Shown here: one piece after another, positions 7,762-15,722 of the stretch
Position numbering within the stretch: position 1 is the first letter of the stretch
Layout of the letters: every line of letters starts with the position of its first letter
Source of the DNA: Alphaproteobacteria bacterium
GTDB lineage: Bacteria > Pseudomonadota > Alphaproteobacteria > Rickettsiales > JAFLCR01
Reading direction: 5' to 3'
DNA: 22,149 nt
NCBI GenBank assembly: GCA_017302755.1
Contig: JAFLCR010000010.1
Coordinates: 1-22,149 of the forward strand
Made by a program: the position numbers and the translations under genes
The notes under the pieces: model-generated
Seen by the model: only the letters and a program-made list of their open reading frames with translations
Database searches by the model: none
What the model was told of the DNA's origin: nothing

Positions 7762-9087
7762 ATGCGCCTGCTGATTATTGGCGCCATGGACGGGCAGATC
7801 GGCGCGGCGGCGCGTATCGCGCGCGGGCGCGGAGCACGCGTGACGCATTGTGTGGACGCCGAGTCAGCACTTGAGAATCTGCGCGCCGGCAAAGGCGCCG
7901 ATCTCATCATGATGGATGTAAGACAGGACATCAAACGCATGGTCGAGCGCCTGCATGAGGAGCATATCTTTGTGCCGCTCATCGCCTGCGGCGCCAATGC
8001 CTCGAAAGAGGACGCGGTGGCGGCGATCAACGCCGGGGCCAAGGAATACGTGCCACTGCCTCCCGACGAGGCGCTTATAGCTGCCGTGCTTGAAGCCGTC
8101 ACTGAAGAGCACCATGCCCTGCTCTACCGCTCGGCAGCTATGACCAAGGTAGCGAAAATGGCCGAACAGGTCGCACCGTCAGACGCGCATGTGTTGATCG
8201 GCGGCGAATCCGGCACCGGCAAGGAAGCGTTGGCGCGCCTCATCCACCGCAAGAGCAAACGCGCAAACCAGCCGTTTATTTCCGTCAACTGCGCGGCGAT
8301 TCCTGAAACCCTGCTCGAATCCGAGCTGTTCGGACATGAAAAGGGCGCCTTCACCGGTGCCGTGGCCCGCAGGCTCGGAAAGTTCGAAGAAGCGAGTGGC
8401 GGCACGCTGCTGCTTGATGAAGTCAGCGAAATGGATATCCGCCTTCAAGCCAAGTTGTTGCGCGCGATTCAGGAAAAGGAAATCGACCGCCTCGGCGGCA
8501 ACAAGCCGGTGAAGGTGGATTTGCGCATCATCGCCACCAGCAACCGCAATCTGCGGGACGAGGTGAAGGCCGGGAAATTCCGTGAAGACCTGTTCTTCCG
8601 CCTCAACGTCATCACCCTTGCCCTGCCTCCTTTACGCGAACGCAAGGAAGATATTCCGCTGCTCGCCGTGCATTTCGGCGAAAAATATGCGCGCGCCAAT
8701 GGCATGAAACCGAAAAGCATCGATGATTCCGCGCTGAAACGCCTGGAAACCCATGCCTGGCCTGGCAATGTGCGCGAGCTGGAGAACATCATGCACCGCG
8801 CCGTGCTGATGGCAGAAGGCGATGCCATTACCGCCGACGCCATTCTGATCGAGGAGATTGCCTCGCAGAACGCGGTCGCAGGCGGTGCGGCGGTGGGCTT
8901 CGTCGGGCGCACGGTAGCAAGCATGGAGCAGGATCTGATCATCCAGACGCTGCTGCACTGCCTGGGCAACCGGACTCAAGCCGCGAATATCCTGGGCATT
9001 TCGCTCAGAACCCTGCGCAACAAGCTGAAACAATACACCGAGGAAGGCGTAGTGCTGCCCCAAATGCGTGACGGAGAACGCGGGTGA
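7762..9087 (+). CDS. flbD: FlbD-type sigma-54-dependent flagellar transcriptional activator
   Basis: This 441-residue bacterial enhancer-binding protein should activate late flagellar genes with RpoN. Residues 1-113 form a degenerate receiver domain. The usual Asp is present (D52, in ADLIMMDV) and so is a Lys (AGAKEYVPLPP), but the acidic pair normally near residue 10 is replaced by GAMDG. The AAA+ domain follows: Walker A GESGTGKE 148-155, sigma-54-contacting GAFTGA 195-200, Walker B GGTLLLDE 213-220, arginine-rich LPPLRER at about 289-294, WPGNVREL at 333-340. A Fis-type HTH closes the protein (about 394-428, GNRTQAANILGISLRTLRNKLK). The sequence matches Caulobacter FlbD closely from the first residues on. 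In Caulobacter, FliX rather than a kinase controls FlbD; no fliX is seen here. ATG 7762 has only a weak ribosome-binding site. Confidence 0.95.
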   Translation: MRLLIIGAMDGQIGAAARIARGRGARVTHCVDAESALENLRAGKGADLIMMDVRQDIKRMVERLHEEHIFVPLIACGANASKEDAVAAINAGAKEYVPLPPDEALIAAVLEAVTEEHHALLYRSAAMTKVAKMAEQVAPSDAHVLIGGESGTGKEALARLIHRKSKRANQPFISVNCAAIPETLLESELFGHEKGAFTGAVARRLGKFEEASGGTLLLDEVSEMDIRLQAKLLRAIQEKEIDRLGGNKPVKVDLRIIATSNRNLRDEVKAGKFREDLFFRLNVITLALPPLRERKEDIPLLAVHFGEKYARANGMKPKSIDDSALKRLETHAWPGNVRELENIMHRAVLMAEGDAITADAILIEEIASQNAVAGGAAVGFVGRTVASMEQDLIIQTLLHCLGNRTQAANILGISLRTLRNKLKQYTEEGVVLPQMRDGERG

Positions 9088-9132
9088 AGCGCTCTCGCCA
9101 TGAGAGTGGATTGCTGCTATATTGCGGCGGAA

Positions 9133-9138
9133 AGGGAG
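9133..9138 (+). promoter_or_regulatory. Shine-Dalgarno of flhA
   Basis: AGGGAG (within AAGGGAGAG) lies 10 nt before ATG 9149 and selects that start over the in-frame TTG at 9122, which has no such element. Confidence 0.55.
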
Positions 9139-9148
9139 AGCACAGCTA

Positions 9149-11287
9149 ATGGCGGAAGCCGACGCACCGGCAGGCAGAGTCATCACCATCGCGCCGAACG
9201 AGATTCTGACGCGCGCCAAGCTGTTTTCACGGCGCGGCGACCTCGCCTTCGCGCTCGGCATCGTTGCCATTCTCACGACTCTCGTGCTGCCCATGCCCGC
9301 CTGGGCGATGGATTTCCTGCTCGGGATCTCGATCACGCTTTCCGTGCTGATCCTGATGACGGTGCTGTTTATCGACAAGCATCTTGATCTCAACGCTTTC
9401 CCTACCATCCTGCTGATTGCCACCGTCTTACGACTGGCGCTCAACATCGCCTCAACGAGGCTGATTCTTTCGGAAGGCCATACGGGCACCGCGGCGGCGG
9501 GCCACGTCATCGAAGCCTTCGGCAGCTTGGTGATGCAGGGGTCGGTGGTGATCGGCGTCATCATCTTCGGCATTCTCTCGATCATCAATTTCGTGGTGAT
9601 CACCAAGGGTTCGGGCCGCATCGCCGAAGTCTCGGCGCGCTTCAGCCTGGACGCCATGCCCGGCAAACAGATGGCCATCGACGCCGACCTTTCGGCCGGT
9701 CTCATCGACGAAGGCACCGCCAAGGCGCGGCGCAAGGAACTCGAAGATGAATCCACCTTCTTCGGTGCCATGGACGGCGCCAGCAAATTCGTGCGCGGCG
9801 ACGCGATCGCAGGGCTGCTCATTACCTTCATCAACTTCATCGGCGGCATCCTGATCGGCGTCGTGCAGCGGGACATGAGCTTCTCCGACGCGCTGCATAC
9901 CTACACGCTGCTTTCCATCGGCGACGGGCTGGTGTCGCAGATTCCGGCTCTGATCGTTTCCACCGCCGCAGGCCTTCTGGTGTCGAAATCTGGCGTCAGC
10001 GGCTCGGCGGACAAGGCGGTCATCGGCCAGCTCGCCAAATTTCCGCAGGCGCTCGGCATGTCGAGCGCGCTCACCTTCGTGCTGGCCTTGATGCCCGGCA
10101 TTCCGGCGATTCCCTTCCTCACCCTCGGCACGCTCGCGGGCGTGCTCGCTTGGCTTGCCAACCGCAGCCAGCTGCGTGTGGCAGCGGAGGTGGCGCAAGC
10201 TGCGGCCGTTGAGGCCGAGGCAAAAGCCGGCGGCGCCAAGCCGGCCGTGCAGGAGGCGATGGTAGAGGCGCTTTCCATCGATGCGCTGCGCCTCGAGCTT
10301 GGCTACGGGCTGCTGCCGCTCATCAACTATCAAAAAGGCCACCGCCTCACCGAGCAGATCAAGGCACTGCGCCGCCAGCTCGCGCGCGATTACGGTTTCG
10401 TGATGCCCGCCGTGCGCATTCAGGACAACATGCAGCTGCCGCCAAATTCCTACGTCATCCGCGTGAAGGAAGGCGAAGCGGCGCGCGGCGACATCCGCCC
10501 CGACATGCTGCTCGCCATGGACCCCACCGGCGGGCCGATCTCGCTGCCCGGCGAGGAAACGAAAGAACCTACCTTCGGCCTGCCCGCCATGTGGATCGGC
10601 GATACCTACCGCGAAGAAGCGCTGTTCCGCAATTATACCGTGGTGGACCCGCCAACCGTCATCACCACCCATCTGACCGAAGTCATCAAGGACAACATGG
10701 CGGAGCTGCTCTCCTACAGCGAGACGCAGAAGCTGGTGGAAGACCTTGCGAAAGAACACCAGAAACTGGTGGGGGATACGGTTCCCTCCATTGTCACCGT
10801 CGGCACACTGCAGCGGATTCTGCAGAACCTGCTCATGGAGCAGGTGTCGATCCGCGATTTGCCCGCCATTCTCGAAGCCGCCGCCGAAGCGGCGAAAGTC
10901 ACGCAGAACGTCGTACTCGTCACCGAGCATGTGCGCGCCCGCCTTGCGCGGCAGATCAGCACGCAACACACGGTGGAAGACGGCTTTATTCCCATCGTCA
11001 CGCTTTCGCCGCCCTGGGAGCAGGCTTTCGCCGAAAGCCTCACAGGCGCGGGCGACGAACGCCAGCTTTCGATGGCGCCGAGCCGGATTCAGGATTTCAT
11101 CACCGCAATCCGCAAGACCTTCGACACGCTCGCCATGCAGGGCATCATGCCCGTGCTGCTCACCAGCCCCGGCATCCGGCCCTATGTGCGTTCCATCATC
11201 GAGCGCTTCCGGCCGTCCACCATCATCATCTCGCAGAACGAGATCCACCCCAAGGCCAAGATCAAAAATTACGGACAGGTGGGATAA
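9149..11287 (+). CDS. flhA: Flagellar type III export gate protein FlhA
   Basis: FlhA is the large inner-membrane subunit of the flagellar export gate. It couples proton flow to export and presents a cytoplasmic ring that receives chaperone-substrate complexes. The 712-residue length is typical. Residues about 32-345 contain the membrane helices, with RLALNIASTRLILSEGHTG at 95-113 and the FHIPEP family signature at about 144-183 (IINFVVITKGSGRIAEVSARF then DAMPGKQMAIDADLSAG). The large loop RRKELEDESTFFGAMDGASKF follows at about 194-214. A linker rich in Ala and Glu at about 347-370 leads to the cytoplasmic FlhA_C domain to residue 712. The start is ATG 9149, chosen by its Shine-Dalgarno. It lies 61 nt after flbD and 18 nt before the FliK-like gene. 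It is complete, with no disruption. Confidence 0.97.
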   Translation: MAEADAPAGRVITIAPNEILTRAKLFSRRGDLAFALGIVAILTTLVLPMPAWAMDFLLGISITLSVLILMTVLFIDKHLDLNAFPTILLIATVLRLALNIASTRLILSEGHTGTAAAGHVIEAFGSLVMQGSVVIGVIIFGILSIINFVVITKGSGRIAEVSARFSLDAMPGKQMAIDADLSAGLIDEGTAKARRKELEDESTFFGAMDGASKFVRGDAIAGLLITFINFIGGILIGVVQRDMSFSDALHTYTLLSIGDGLVSQIPALIVSTAAGLLVSKSGVSGSADKAVIGQLAKFPQALGMSSALTFVLALMPGIPAIPFLTLGTLAGVLAWLANRSQLRVAAEVAQAAAVEAEAKAGGAKPAVQEAMVEALSIDALRLELGYGLLPLINYQKGHRLTEQIKALRRQLARDYGFVMPAVRIQDNMQLPPNSYVIRVKEGEAARGDIRPDMLLAMDPTGGPISLPGEETKEPTFGLPAMWIGDTYREEALFRNYTVVDPPTVITTHLTEVIKDNMAELLSYSETQKLVEDLAKEHQKLVGDTVPSIVTVGTLQRILQNLLMEQVSIRDLPAILEAAAEAAKVTQNVVLVTEHVRARLARQISTQHTVEDGFIPIVTLSPPWEQAFAESLTGAGDERQLSMAPSRIQDFITAIRKTFDTLAMQGIMPVLLTSPGIRPYVRSIIERFRPSTIIISQNEIHPKAKIKNYGQVG

Positions 11288-11305
11288 CCTCGGAAAGGGC
11301 TTGTT

Positions 11306-13396
11306 ATGGTCGACATGCCGGGCCGCGTCCTCAATATCGGTATCGCCCAGCTGGTGACGCCGGGGGCCGCAACCACCCCCTCGCAGACCACCGTGCTGCC
11401 GCCCGCTCTCGCCGTGCTCGCCGCGGGTAGCGTGCTTCAGGGAAAAGTGGCTGGTCGTGATCCGCAAGGCAATCTCATCATCCAGCTGGCGCAGGGCTCC
11501 GAGGTGCATCTGAAAAGCAACCTCCCGCTGCCTACGGGCAGCGAGGTGTCGCTTCGCTTTGATCAGGTGCAGGGGCAGCAAGCGGCGCGGATCATTACCG
11601 TGAATGGCAAGCCGCTCGCCGAATGGGTGCAGGCACAGCCACCACATCTGATTCCCGACGACATCATTGATCTCTCTTCAGGCCAGTCCAAGCCCACCAC
11701 ACCGCAAAGCTCCGCGCCACCCCAGGCCCAGACAGCGCAGGGCGAAGCAAAGCCTTCCACCCCTCCGCCTCCCCTGCCGCCGGAAATCACCCTGCGCAGC
11801 AACGTGCAGCCGGGAACTATCCTGCGCGGGCAGCTGCAGCCGCAGATTCCGGTCGAAACACCGCCGCAGAACGTCGCCACGCCGTTTCGGGAAATGGCGA
11901 ATCTCGTCTCGCGTTATACTGCCCTGCCCGCCTCTACCGCCGCCTCAACGCCGCAGGCGCAGGGTGAAGCGCCTCTGCCATTGGTATCGTTCCGTGTGCT
12001 CCAAATCGCCCTGCCGAACGGGCAGGTGCTGAATTACGACGAAGCCGCCGCGCCGCCGCAGGAAAACGCGAATCCCGTGAACGTCATTCGCAACCTTGCC
12101 ACGCTGTTTAAAACAGCCATGCAGTCGCCGCAGAATCCGACGCCGGGGCCGCAGCCGGGTATCTCAACGCCAGCCGCCGCGCCACAAACGGCGAATCCGG
12201 CGGGACAGGCGCCAGTTCCCTCGTCGCCCGGCGCACCGGCGGCAACCACTACCGCAGCAAATCCCGTCCCGCTTGCGCCCCCTCAGCCCGCAGCGCCGGG
12301 AACACCTGCTCCCGCGGCAACGCCAACGCTCACCCCTTCACCTGGCAATCCGCCGCCACAGGGAATGCCCGCTCCACCGCCCGCCACTCCAGGGCCTGCG
12401 GCGTCCCCAACACCCGCGCCTGCACCTATGCCGACCACGGCTGCATCAACGCCTGCAACACCATCGCCCATGCCATCCGCTCCGCCTCCTCAGACGCCGC
12501 CTTCTTTTGCGCCAGCGACGCAGGCGGCAGCAGAGCTATTGGAATTTATCGTACCAAAACCAGCGGGCACGAATGACGCACCGGTGATGCTGCAAAGCCA
12601 GAAAGGCACGCTGGTGCTCGAAGCACCGCTGCACCTGCCGCCGGGAACCCGCGTCACCCTGCTGCCGCTTCTGACCACAGCGCCGCAGGCGGAAGCCCCG
12701 CCGCCTACGCCACTGCCTGTAGGCCAGGGCAATCTGTGGGCCGGGCTTTCAGCATTGCTCGGCGGGAAGGAACACGCCGCCACTCTGCCGCCCGCCATGC
12801 AGACCGTGCTCGACAAATTGCCGCAGGCGGACGCGCAGCTGGCGGTGAAAATGCTGCCCTTCCTGCTTGCAGGCCAAGGCAAGGCGGAGCCGCTGCCGGA
12901 AATCGCGCAGATGCTGCGCGCGGCGGAGACGCAATTTCCGCAAGCCGCCCGCGCGGCGCAGGAAATGCTGCAAGCCGCACAGATGCAGGCGCAAACGCGC
13001 GAGGCCGCGCCGTGGCAGGCCTTCATCGTGCCGGTTTATGACGGACAGCGCGTGAACGAGGTGCGCTGGTACATGAAGCGGAAAGAACGGCCGCAATATG
13101 AAGAAGAAGACGACACCACCCGCTTCATCATCGAGCTGTTCCTGACGCAGACCGGCATGCTGCAGCTCGACGGGCTGTTCCGGGTGAAGGAGAAATCGGG
13201 AAAGCATTTCGACCTGATCCTTCGCAGCCACAAGGCCATGCCGAAGGAGATGGAGCACGAGATCGCGCGCCTCTTCTCACAGGCGATGGAGGAAACCAAT
13301 ATGCAGGGCGCGGTGCAGTTCGCCGTGGTGCCGGAATTTCCGGTGAAACCAGCCGAGGAAATCGCGGCAAGCCAGAGCGGGTCGATTCTGGCTTAG
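11306..13396 (+). CDS. Pro/Ala-rich protein with FliK-like C-terminal domain
   Basis: This is a 696-residue protein I would place among FliK-like (hook-length control) proteins on layout rather than strict motif match. Residues about 38-105 form a compact beta-rich module (VLQGKVAGRDPQGNLIIQLA). Two low-complexity linkers very rich in Pro, Ala and Thr cover about 125-165 and 270-408. An Ala/Gln-rich helical stretch runs to about 565. The C-terminal domain (570-675) contains TRFIIELFLTQTGMLQLDGL, HFDLILRSHKAMP and an amphipathic helix EHEIARLFSQAM, similar in shape to the beta-alpha fold of the Flg_hook domain. There is no signal peptide or TM segment. ATG 11306 has GGAAAGGG upstream and starts 18 nt after flhA, so it probably belongs to the same operon. 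FliK is known to be exported and to act as a molecular ruler; that role here is inferred. Confidence 0.65.
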   Translation: MVDMPGRVLNIGIAQLVTPGAATTPSQTTVLPPALAVLAAGSVLQGKVAGRDPQGNLIIQLAQGSEVHLKSNLPLPTGSEVSLRFDQVQGQQAARIITVNGKPLAEWVQAQPPHLIPDDIIDLSSGQSKPTTPQSSAPPQAQTAQGEAKPSTPPPPLPPEITLRSNVQPGTILRGQLQPQIPVETPPQNVATPFREMANLVSRYTALPASTAASTPQAQGEAPLPLVSFRVLQIALPNGQVLNYDEAAAPPQENANPVNVIRNLATLFKTAMQSPQNPTPGPQPGISTPAAAPQTANPAGQAPVPSSPGAPAATTTAANPVPLAPPQPAAPGTPAPAATPTLTPSPGNPPPQGMPAPPPATPGPAASPTPAPAPMPTTAASTPATPSPMPSAPPPQTPPSFAPATQAAAELLEFIVPKPAGTNDAPVMLQSQKGTLVLEAPLHLPPGTRVTLLPLLTTAPQAEAPPPTPLPVGQGNLWAGLSALLGGKEHAATLPPAMQTVLDKLPQADAQLAVKMLPFLLAGQGKAEPLPEIAQMLRAAETQFPQAARAAQEMLQAAQMQAQTREAAPWQAFIVPVYDGQRVNEVRWYMKRKERPQYEEEDDTTRFIIELFLTQTGMLQLDGLFRVKEKSGKHFDLILRSHKAMPKEMEHEIARLFSQAMEETNMQGAVQFAVVPEFPVKPAEEIAASQSGSILA

Positions 13397-13397
13397 C

Positions 13398-13505
13398 TGT
13401 CATTCCCGCGAAGGCGGGAATCCATAACTCCAGGCCGGGAGCAGGAACGCTTACGGCTATTCCAACCACCAGTGAGTATGGATTCCCGCCTTCGCGGGAA
13501 TGACA
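13398..13505. repeat. Nested inverted-repeat element between convergent operons
   Basis: Two 29-bp arms, 13398-13426 and 13477-13505, are perfect reverse complements separated by 50 bp. Each arm also contains its own palindrome, ATTCCCGCGAAGGCGGGAAT on the left (13402-13421), with an 8-bp stem and GAAG loop. This fits the neisserial dRS3 core ATTCCC-N8-GGGAAT, and similar short repeats are scattered in many proteobacterial genomes. Each arm holds a GANTC site, the CcrM methylation target in alphaproteobacteria. The element starts 2 nt after the stop of the FliK-like gene and ends 3 nt before the stop of fliJ on the other strand. Confidence 0.9.
13398..13505. terminator. Possible bidirectional transcription barrier formed by the inverted repeat
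   Basis: The paired arms could form a 29-bp hairpin, or two small hairpins, in RNA from either direction, exactly where two convergent flagellar transcripts end. There is no T-tract after either arm, so a classical intrinsic terminator is not supported; a role as RNA 3'-end stabiliser or transcription barrier is inferred from position alone. Confidence 0.35.
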
Positions 13506-13507
13506 AA

Positions 13508-13939
13508 CTAATGCGCCGGTGGGATTTTCCGCTTTTCCTCGTGCATGCGCATGCCGATATCGTCCAGCTCCATCTGCTCGCGGCGGGCGAGTTCCTCGCG
13601 CTCGCGGCGTTTGCGGTTCTCATAGGCAATCTCATAACGCTTTTGCTCGCCAAAGGCGTCGGCGATCTGGTCGCGCAACAGATCCATCCATTCCTCGATC
13701 TGGCGGATTTCGTCGTGGATGCCGGCGCGGCGCTGGCTGATCTTCATCGCAAACTGGCCGAAATTGCGGGTGAGAAAGAAATCCTCGATCGCGAGCGCGC
13801 TTTCGCGCTCCAGTTCCTCGCGCAGGCGCTGGGAGGTTTTTTCCAGATTGGCGCGCTGGGTGTCGAGCCGCGCGAGGTCGCGGCGCAATTCATCCAGCTT
13901 GTGCTTCTGCAGCTTGATAAGGGTAAGCAGGCCTTTCAC
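13508..13939 (-). CDS. fliJ: Flagellar export chaperone/stalk protein FliJ
   Basis: This encodes a 143-residue protein predicted to be almost entirely alpha-helical coiled coil with heptad-like Leu/Ile/Ala spacing and many Arg, Glu, Lys and Gln residues, as expected for FliJ, the rod-like stalk that connects the FliI hexamer to FlhA. Recognisable stretches are LIKLQKHKLDELRRDLARL near the N-terminus and RKRREREELARREQMELDD near the C-terminus. The start codon is GTG, and it overlaps the stop of the upstream TIMP-like gene in the sequence GTGA, so initiation is probably by translational coupling; no clear Shine-Dalgarno is seen. Identity rests on the coiled-coil profile, length and the fliI neighbourhood, because FliJ proteins diverge quickly in sequence. 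Confidence 0.85.
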   Translation of the reverse strand: MKGLLTLIKLQKHKLDELRRDLARLDTQRANLEKTSQRLREELERESALAIEDFFLTRNFGQFAMKISQRRAGIHDEIRQIEEWMDLLRDQIADAFGEQKRYEIAYENRKRREREELARREQMELDDIGMRMHEEKRKIPPAH

Positions 13940-14346
13940 GGCTTCAGCGCTTTCAGAAATTTGAGATCTTCTTCCGCGCTAGAAAGAAGCTTGGTCGGTG
14001 AGCAGAGAAAAGTATTGAACTGCGTGGTTGCCGGATCCTTGTTGGCGCGATGGGCATAGATCAGGTAGGCCTTCCCCACTTCGAAACCGTAGCCGCAGGT
14101 TCCGCCGCTCGCCTCCGTGATGACGCTCGGCTGCTTGCCTGGAGTGCCCTTCCAGGGGTTCACATCCTTGAATTTTACGATCAGCTGCGTCGTTGCGTGT
14201 TTTTCCACTGAAACTGCCGTGCCGCTGAAAATAGTGTCGTAGCTTTTTATGGCATCCTCAAACGGCCCCGGATCAAGGCATGAACACGCGCGGGACATGT
14301 CGGGCAGCGCGCACAAGAACATCAGAAACAGCAGCGTTTTCTTCAT
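13936..14346 (-). CDS. Small secreted TIMP/NTR-like protein with CXC mature N-terminus
   Basis: This encodes 136 residues. A Sec signal peptide (MKKTLLFLMFLCALPDMSRA) precedes a likely cleavage after A20, leaving a mature N-terminus Cys-Ser-Cys. There is no lipobox. Mature cysteines are C21, C23, C84 and C115, enough for two disulfides. The layout C-x-C, then FSGTAVSVE, KFKDVNPWKG, CGYGFEVGKAYLIYA and a late Cys resembles bacterial proteins annotated as tissue inhibitor of metalloproteinase-like (NTR fold). In animal TIMPs the CXC N-terminus chelates the protease zinc; whether bacterial members inhibit anything is not established. I prefer ATG 14346, which has GAGG 6 nt upstream, to GTG 14358, which overlaps the fliI stop. 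The gene sits between fliI and fliJ and shares a GTGA overlap with fliJ. Confidence 0.75.
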   Translation of the reverse strand: MKKTLLFLMFLCALPDMSRACSCLDPGPFEDAIKSYDTIFSGTAVSVEKHATTQLIVKFKDVNPWKGTPGKQPSVITEASGGTCGYGFEVGKAYLIYAHRANKDPATTQFNTFLCSPTKLLSSAEEDLKFLKALKP

Positions 14347-14352
14347 AAGGAA

Positions 14353-14356
14353 CCTC
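14353..14356 (-). promoter_or_regulatory. Ribosome-binding site deciding the start of the TIMP-like gene
   Basis: On the minus strand GAGG lies 6 nt before ATG 14346 and overlaps the fliI stop codon. It supports the ATG start, which also gives the cleaner signal peptide. Confidence 0.5.
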
Positions 14357-15689
14357 ACGGTTTCCAGTCGCGCACACCCAGAATCGAGGCGAGTTGGTGG
14401 TAACCCATCTCCAAATCGGATTTTTCCTCCTCGCGCTGGGCCAGGAAGGCCTCGAGCGCGGGGTTGAGGCGGATGGCTTCGTCCACGTTCGCATCCGCGC
14501 CCTTGCGGTAAGCGCCTAGGCGGATCATCTCGGCCATGTCATCGTAGGTGGAAAGCAGGTTCCTTGCCTGCTGCACGATGGCGTTCTCCTTCGCCGTGTT
14601 GCACTGAGGCATGGTGCGCGACACGCTGCGCAGGATGTTCACCGACGGGTAGCGGCCGCGCTGAGCAATGGCGCGGTCGAGCACGATGTGGCCGTCGAGA
14701 ATGCCGCGCACGGCGTCAGAGATGGGTTCGTTGTGGTCGTCACCTTCGACGAGCACGGAGAAGAGGCCGGTGATGGTCCCCTCGCCTTCGCTGGGGCCGG
14801 CGCGTTCGAGCAGCTTGGGCAGTTCGGCGAAGACCGTCGGCGTGTAGCCCTTGCTGGTCGGCGGCTCGCCGGCGGAAAGGCCGATCTCGCGCTGCGCCAT
14901 CGCGAAGCGGGTGACGCTGTCCATCAGACAAAGCACCTGCGCGCCCTGATCGCGGAAATATTCCGCCACCGATAACGTGACGTAGGCAGCTTGCTTGCGC
15001 ATGAGAGCGGACTCATCAGAGGTCGCTACCACCACCACCGAGCGGGCGAGGCCTTCGGGGCCGAGATCGTCCTCGATGAATTCCTTGAGCTCGCGGCCAC
15101 GCTCACCCACCAGGCCGATCACGTTCACGTCGGCAGTGGAGTAACGGGCGATCATCGAAAGCAGGATCGATTTGCCGACGCCGGAGCCTGAGAAAATGCC
15201 CATGCGCTGGCCCCGGCAGCAGGTGACGAAGGTGTTGAGCGCGCGCACGCCCAAGTCAATCTTGCTGCCGACGCGCTTACGCTTGTGCGCGGATGGCGCC
15301 TTGGCGCGAAGCGGGTAGCCGAGCTGGCCCTGTTTCAGCGGGCCGTTTTCGTCCACCGGCTGCGCAAAGGCGTTCAGGATGCGGCCTTTCCACGAAGCGT
15401 CGGGGCGAATGACCGAATCCTCGTCCGCCACGCGGATCTTGTTGCCCAGGCCGATGCCCTCAACGCCGGTGAAGGGCATTAACAGCGTGCGGTCCTGCTT
15501 GAAGCCGACGACTTCGCAGGGCACCTGCAAGCCTCCCCTCCCCTCGACCACGCAGCGCGAGCCGATGGAAACCGCGTTATCAATGCCTTTGGCCTCCACC
15601 AGCAGGCCCATCACCGCCGCCACGTTGCCGTAAACGTGCACGGGCTGGATGCGGTCGATTTCCTGCAGGTAAGGATCGAGGCTGTTCAT
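14355..15689 (-). CDS. fliI: Flagellum-specific export ATPase FliI
   Basis: FliI is the F1-beta-like ATPase that drives unfolding and delivery of substrates to the flagellar export gate. The 444-residue length is normal. The N-terminal beta-barrel and oligomerisation domain spans about 10-100. The catalytic domain has Walker A SGSGVGKS at 167-174, GLVGERGRELKEFIEDDLG at 191-209 and Walker B VLCLMDS at 251-257 followed by TRFAMAQREI. It continues with GEPPTSKGYTPTVFAELPKL, matching FliI/YscN rather than F-ATPases, and ends with a helical C-terminal domain. ATG 15689 has no strong Shine-Dalgarno and follows the glycosyltransferase stop by 33 nt. The TGA stop is 8 nt before the TIMP-like gene. 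FliH, its regulator, is encoded on the other strand in the fliF cluster. Confidence 0.97.
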   Translation of the reverse strand: MNSLDPYLQEIDRIQPVHVYGNVAAVMGLLVEAKGIDNAVSIGSRCVVEGRGGLQVPCEVVGFKQDRTLLMPFTGVEGIGLGNKIRVADEDSVIRPDASWKGRILNAFAQPVDENGPLKQGQLGYPLRAKAPSAHKRKRVGSKIDLGVRALNTFVTCCRGQRMGIFSGSGVGKSILLSMIARYSTADVNVIGLVGERGRELKEFIEDDLGPEGLARSVVVVATSDESALMRKQAAYVTLSVAEYFRDQGAQVLCLMDSVTRFAMAQREIGLSAGEPPTSKGYTPTVFAELPKLLERAGPSEGEGTITGLFSVLVEGDDHNEPISDAVRGILDGHIVLDRAIAQRGRYPSVNILRSVSRTMPQCNTAKENAIVQQARNLLSTYDDMAEMIRLGAYRKGADANVDEAIRLNPALEAFLAQREEEKSDLEMGYHQLASILGVRDWKP

Positions 15690-15722
15690 GGGCGTGAGTC
15701 TAGCATGCGCGGCGCAATTGCG

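Noticed and set aside
9088..9148. A sigma-54 promoter before flhA
   Set aside because: TGG and TTGC are present but the GG to GC spacing is 14 nt rather than 10.
8632..9876. A 414-codon minus-strand frame across flbD and flhA
   Set aside because: It spans two unrelated conserved genes on the other strand and has no domain signal.
9452..11647. A 731-codon open frame opposite flhA
   Set aside because: Antisense to a fully conserved FlhA; composition rich in His, Arg and Gly with no motifs.
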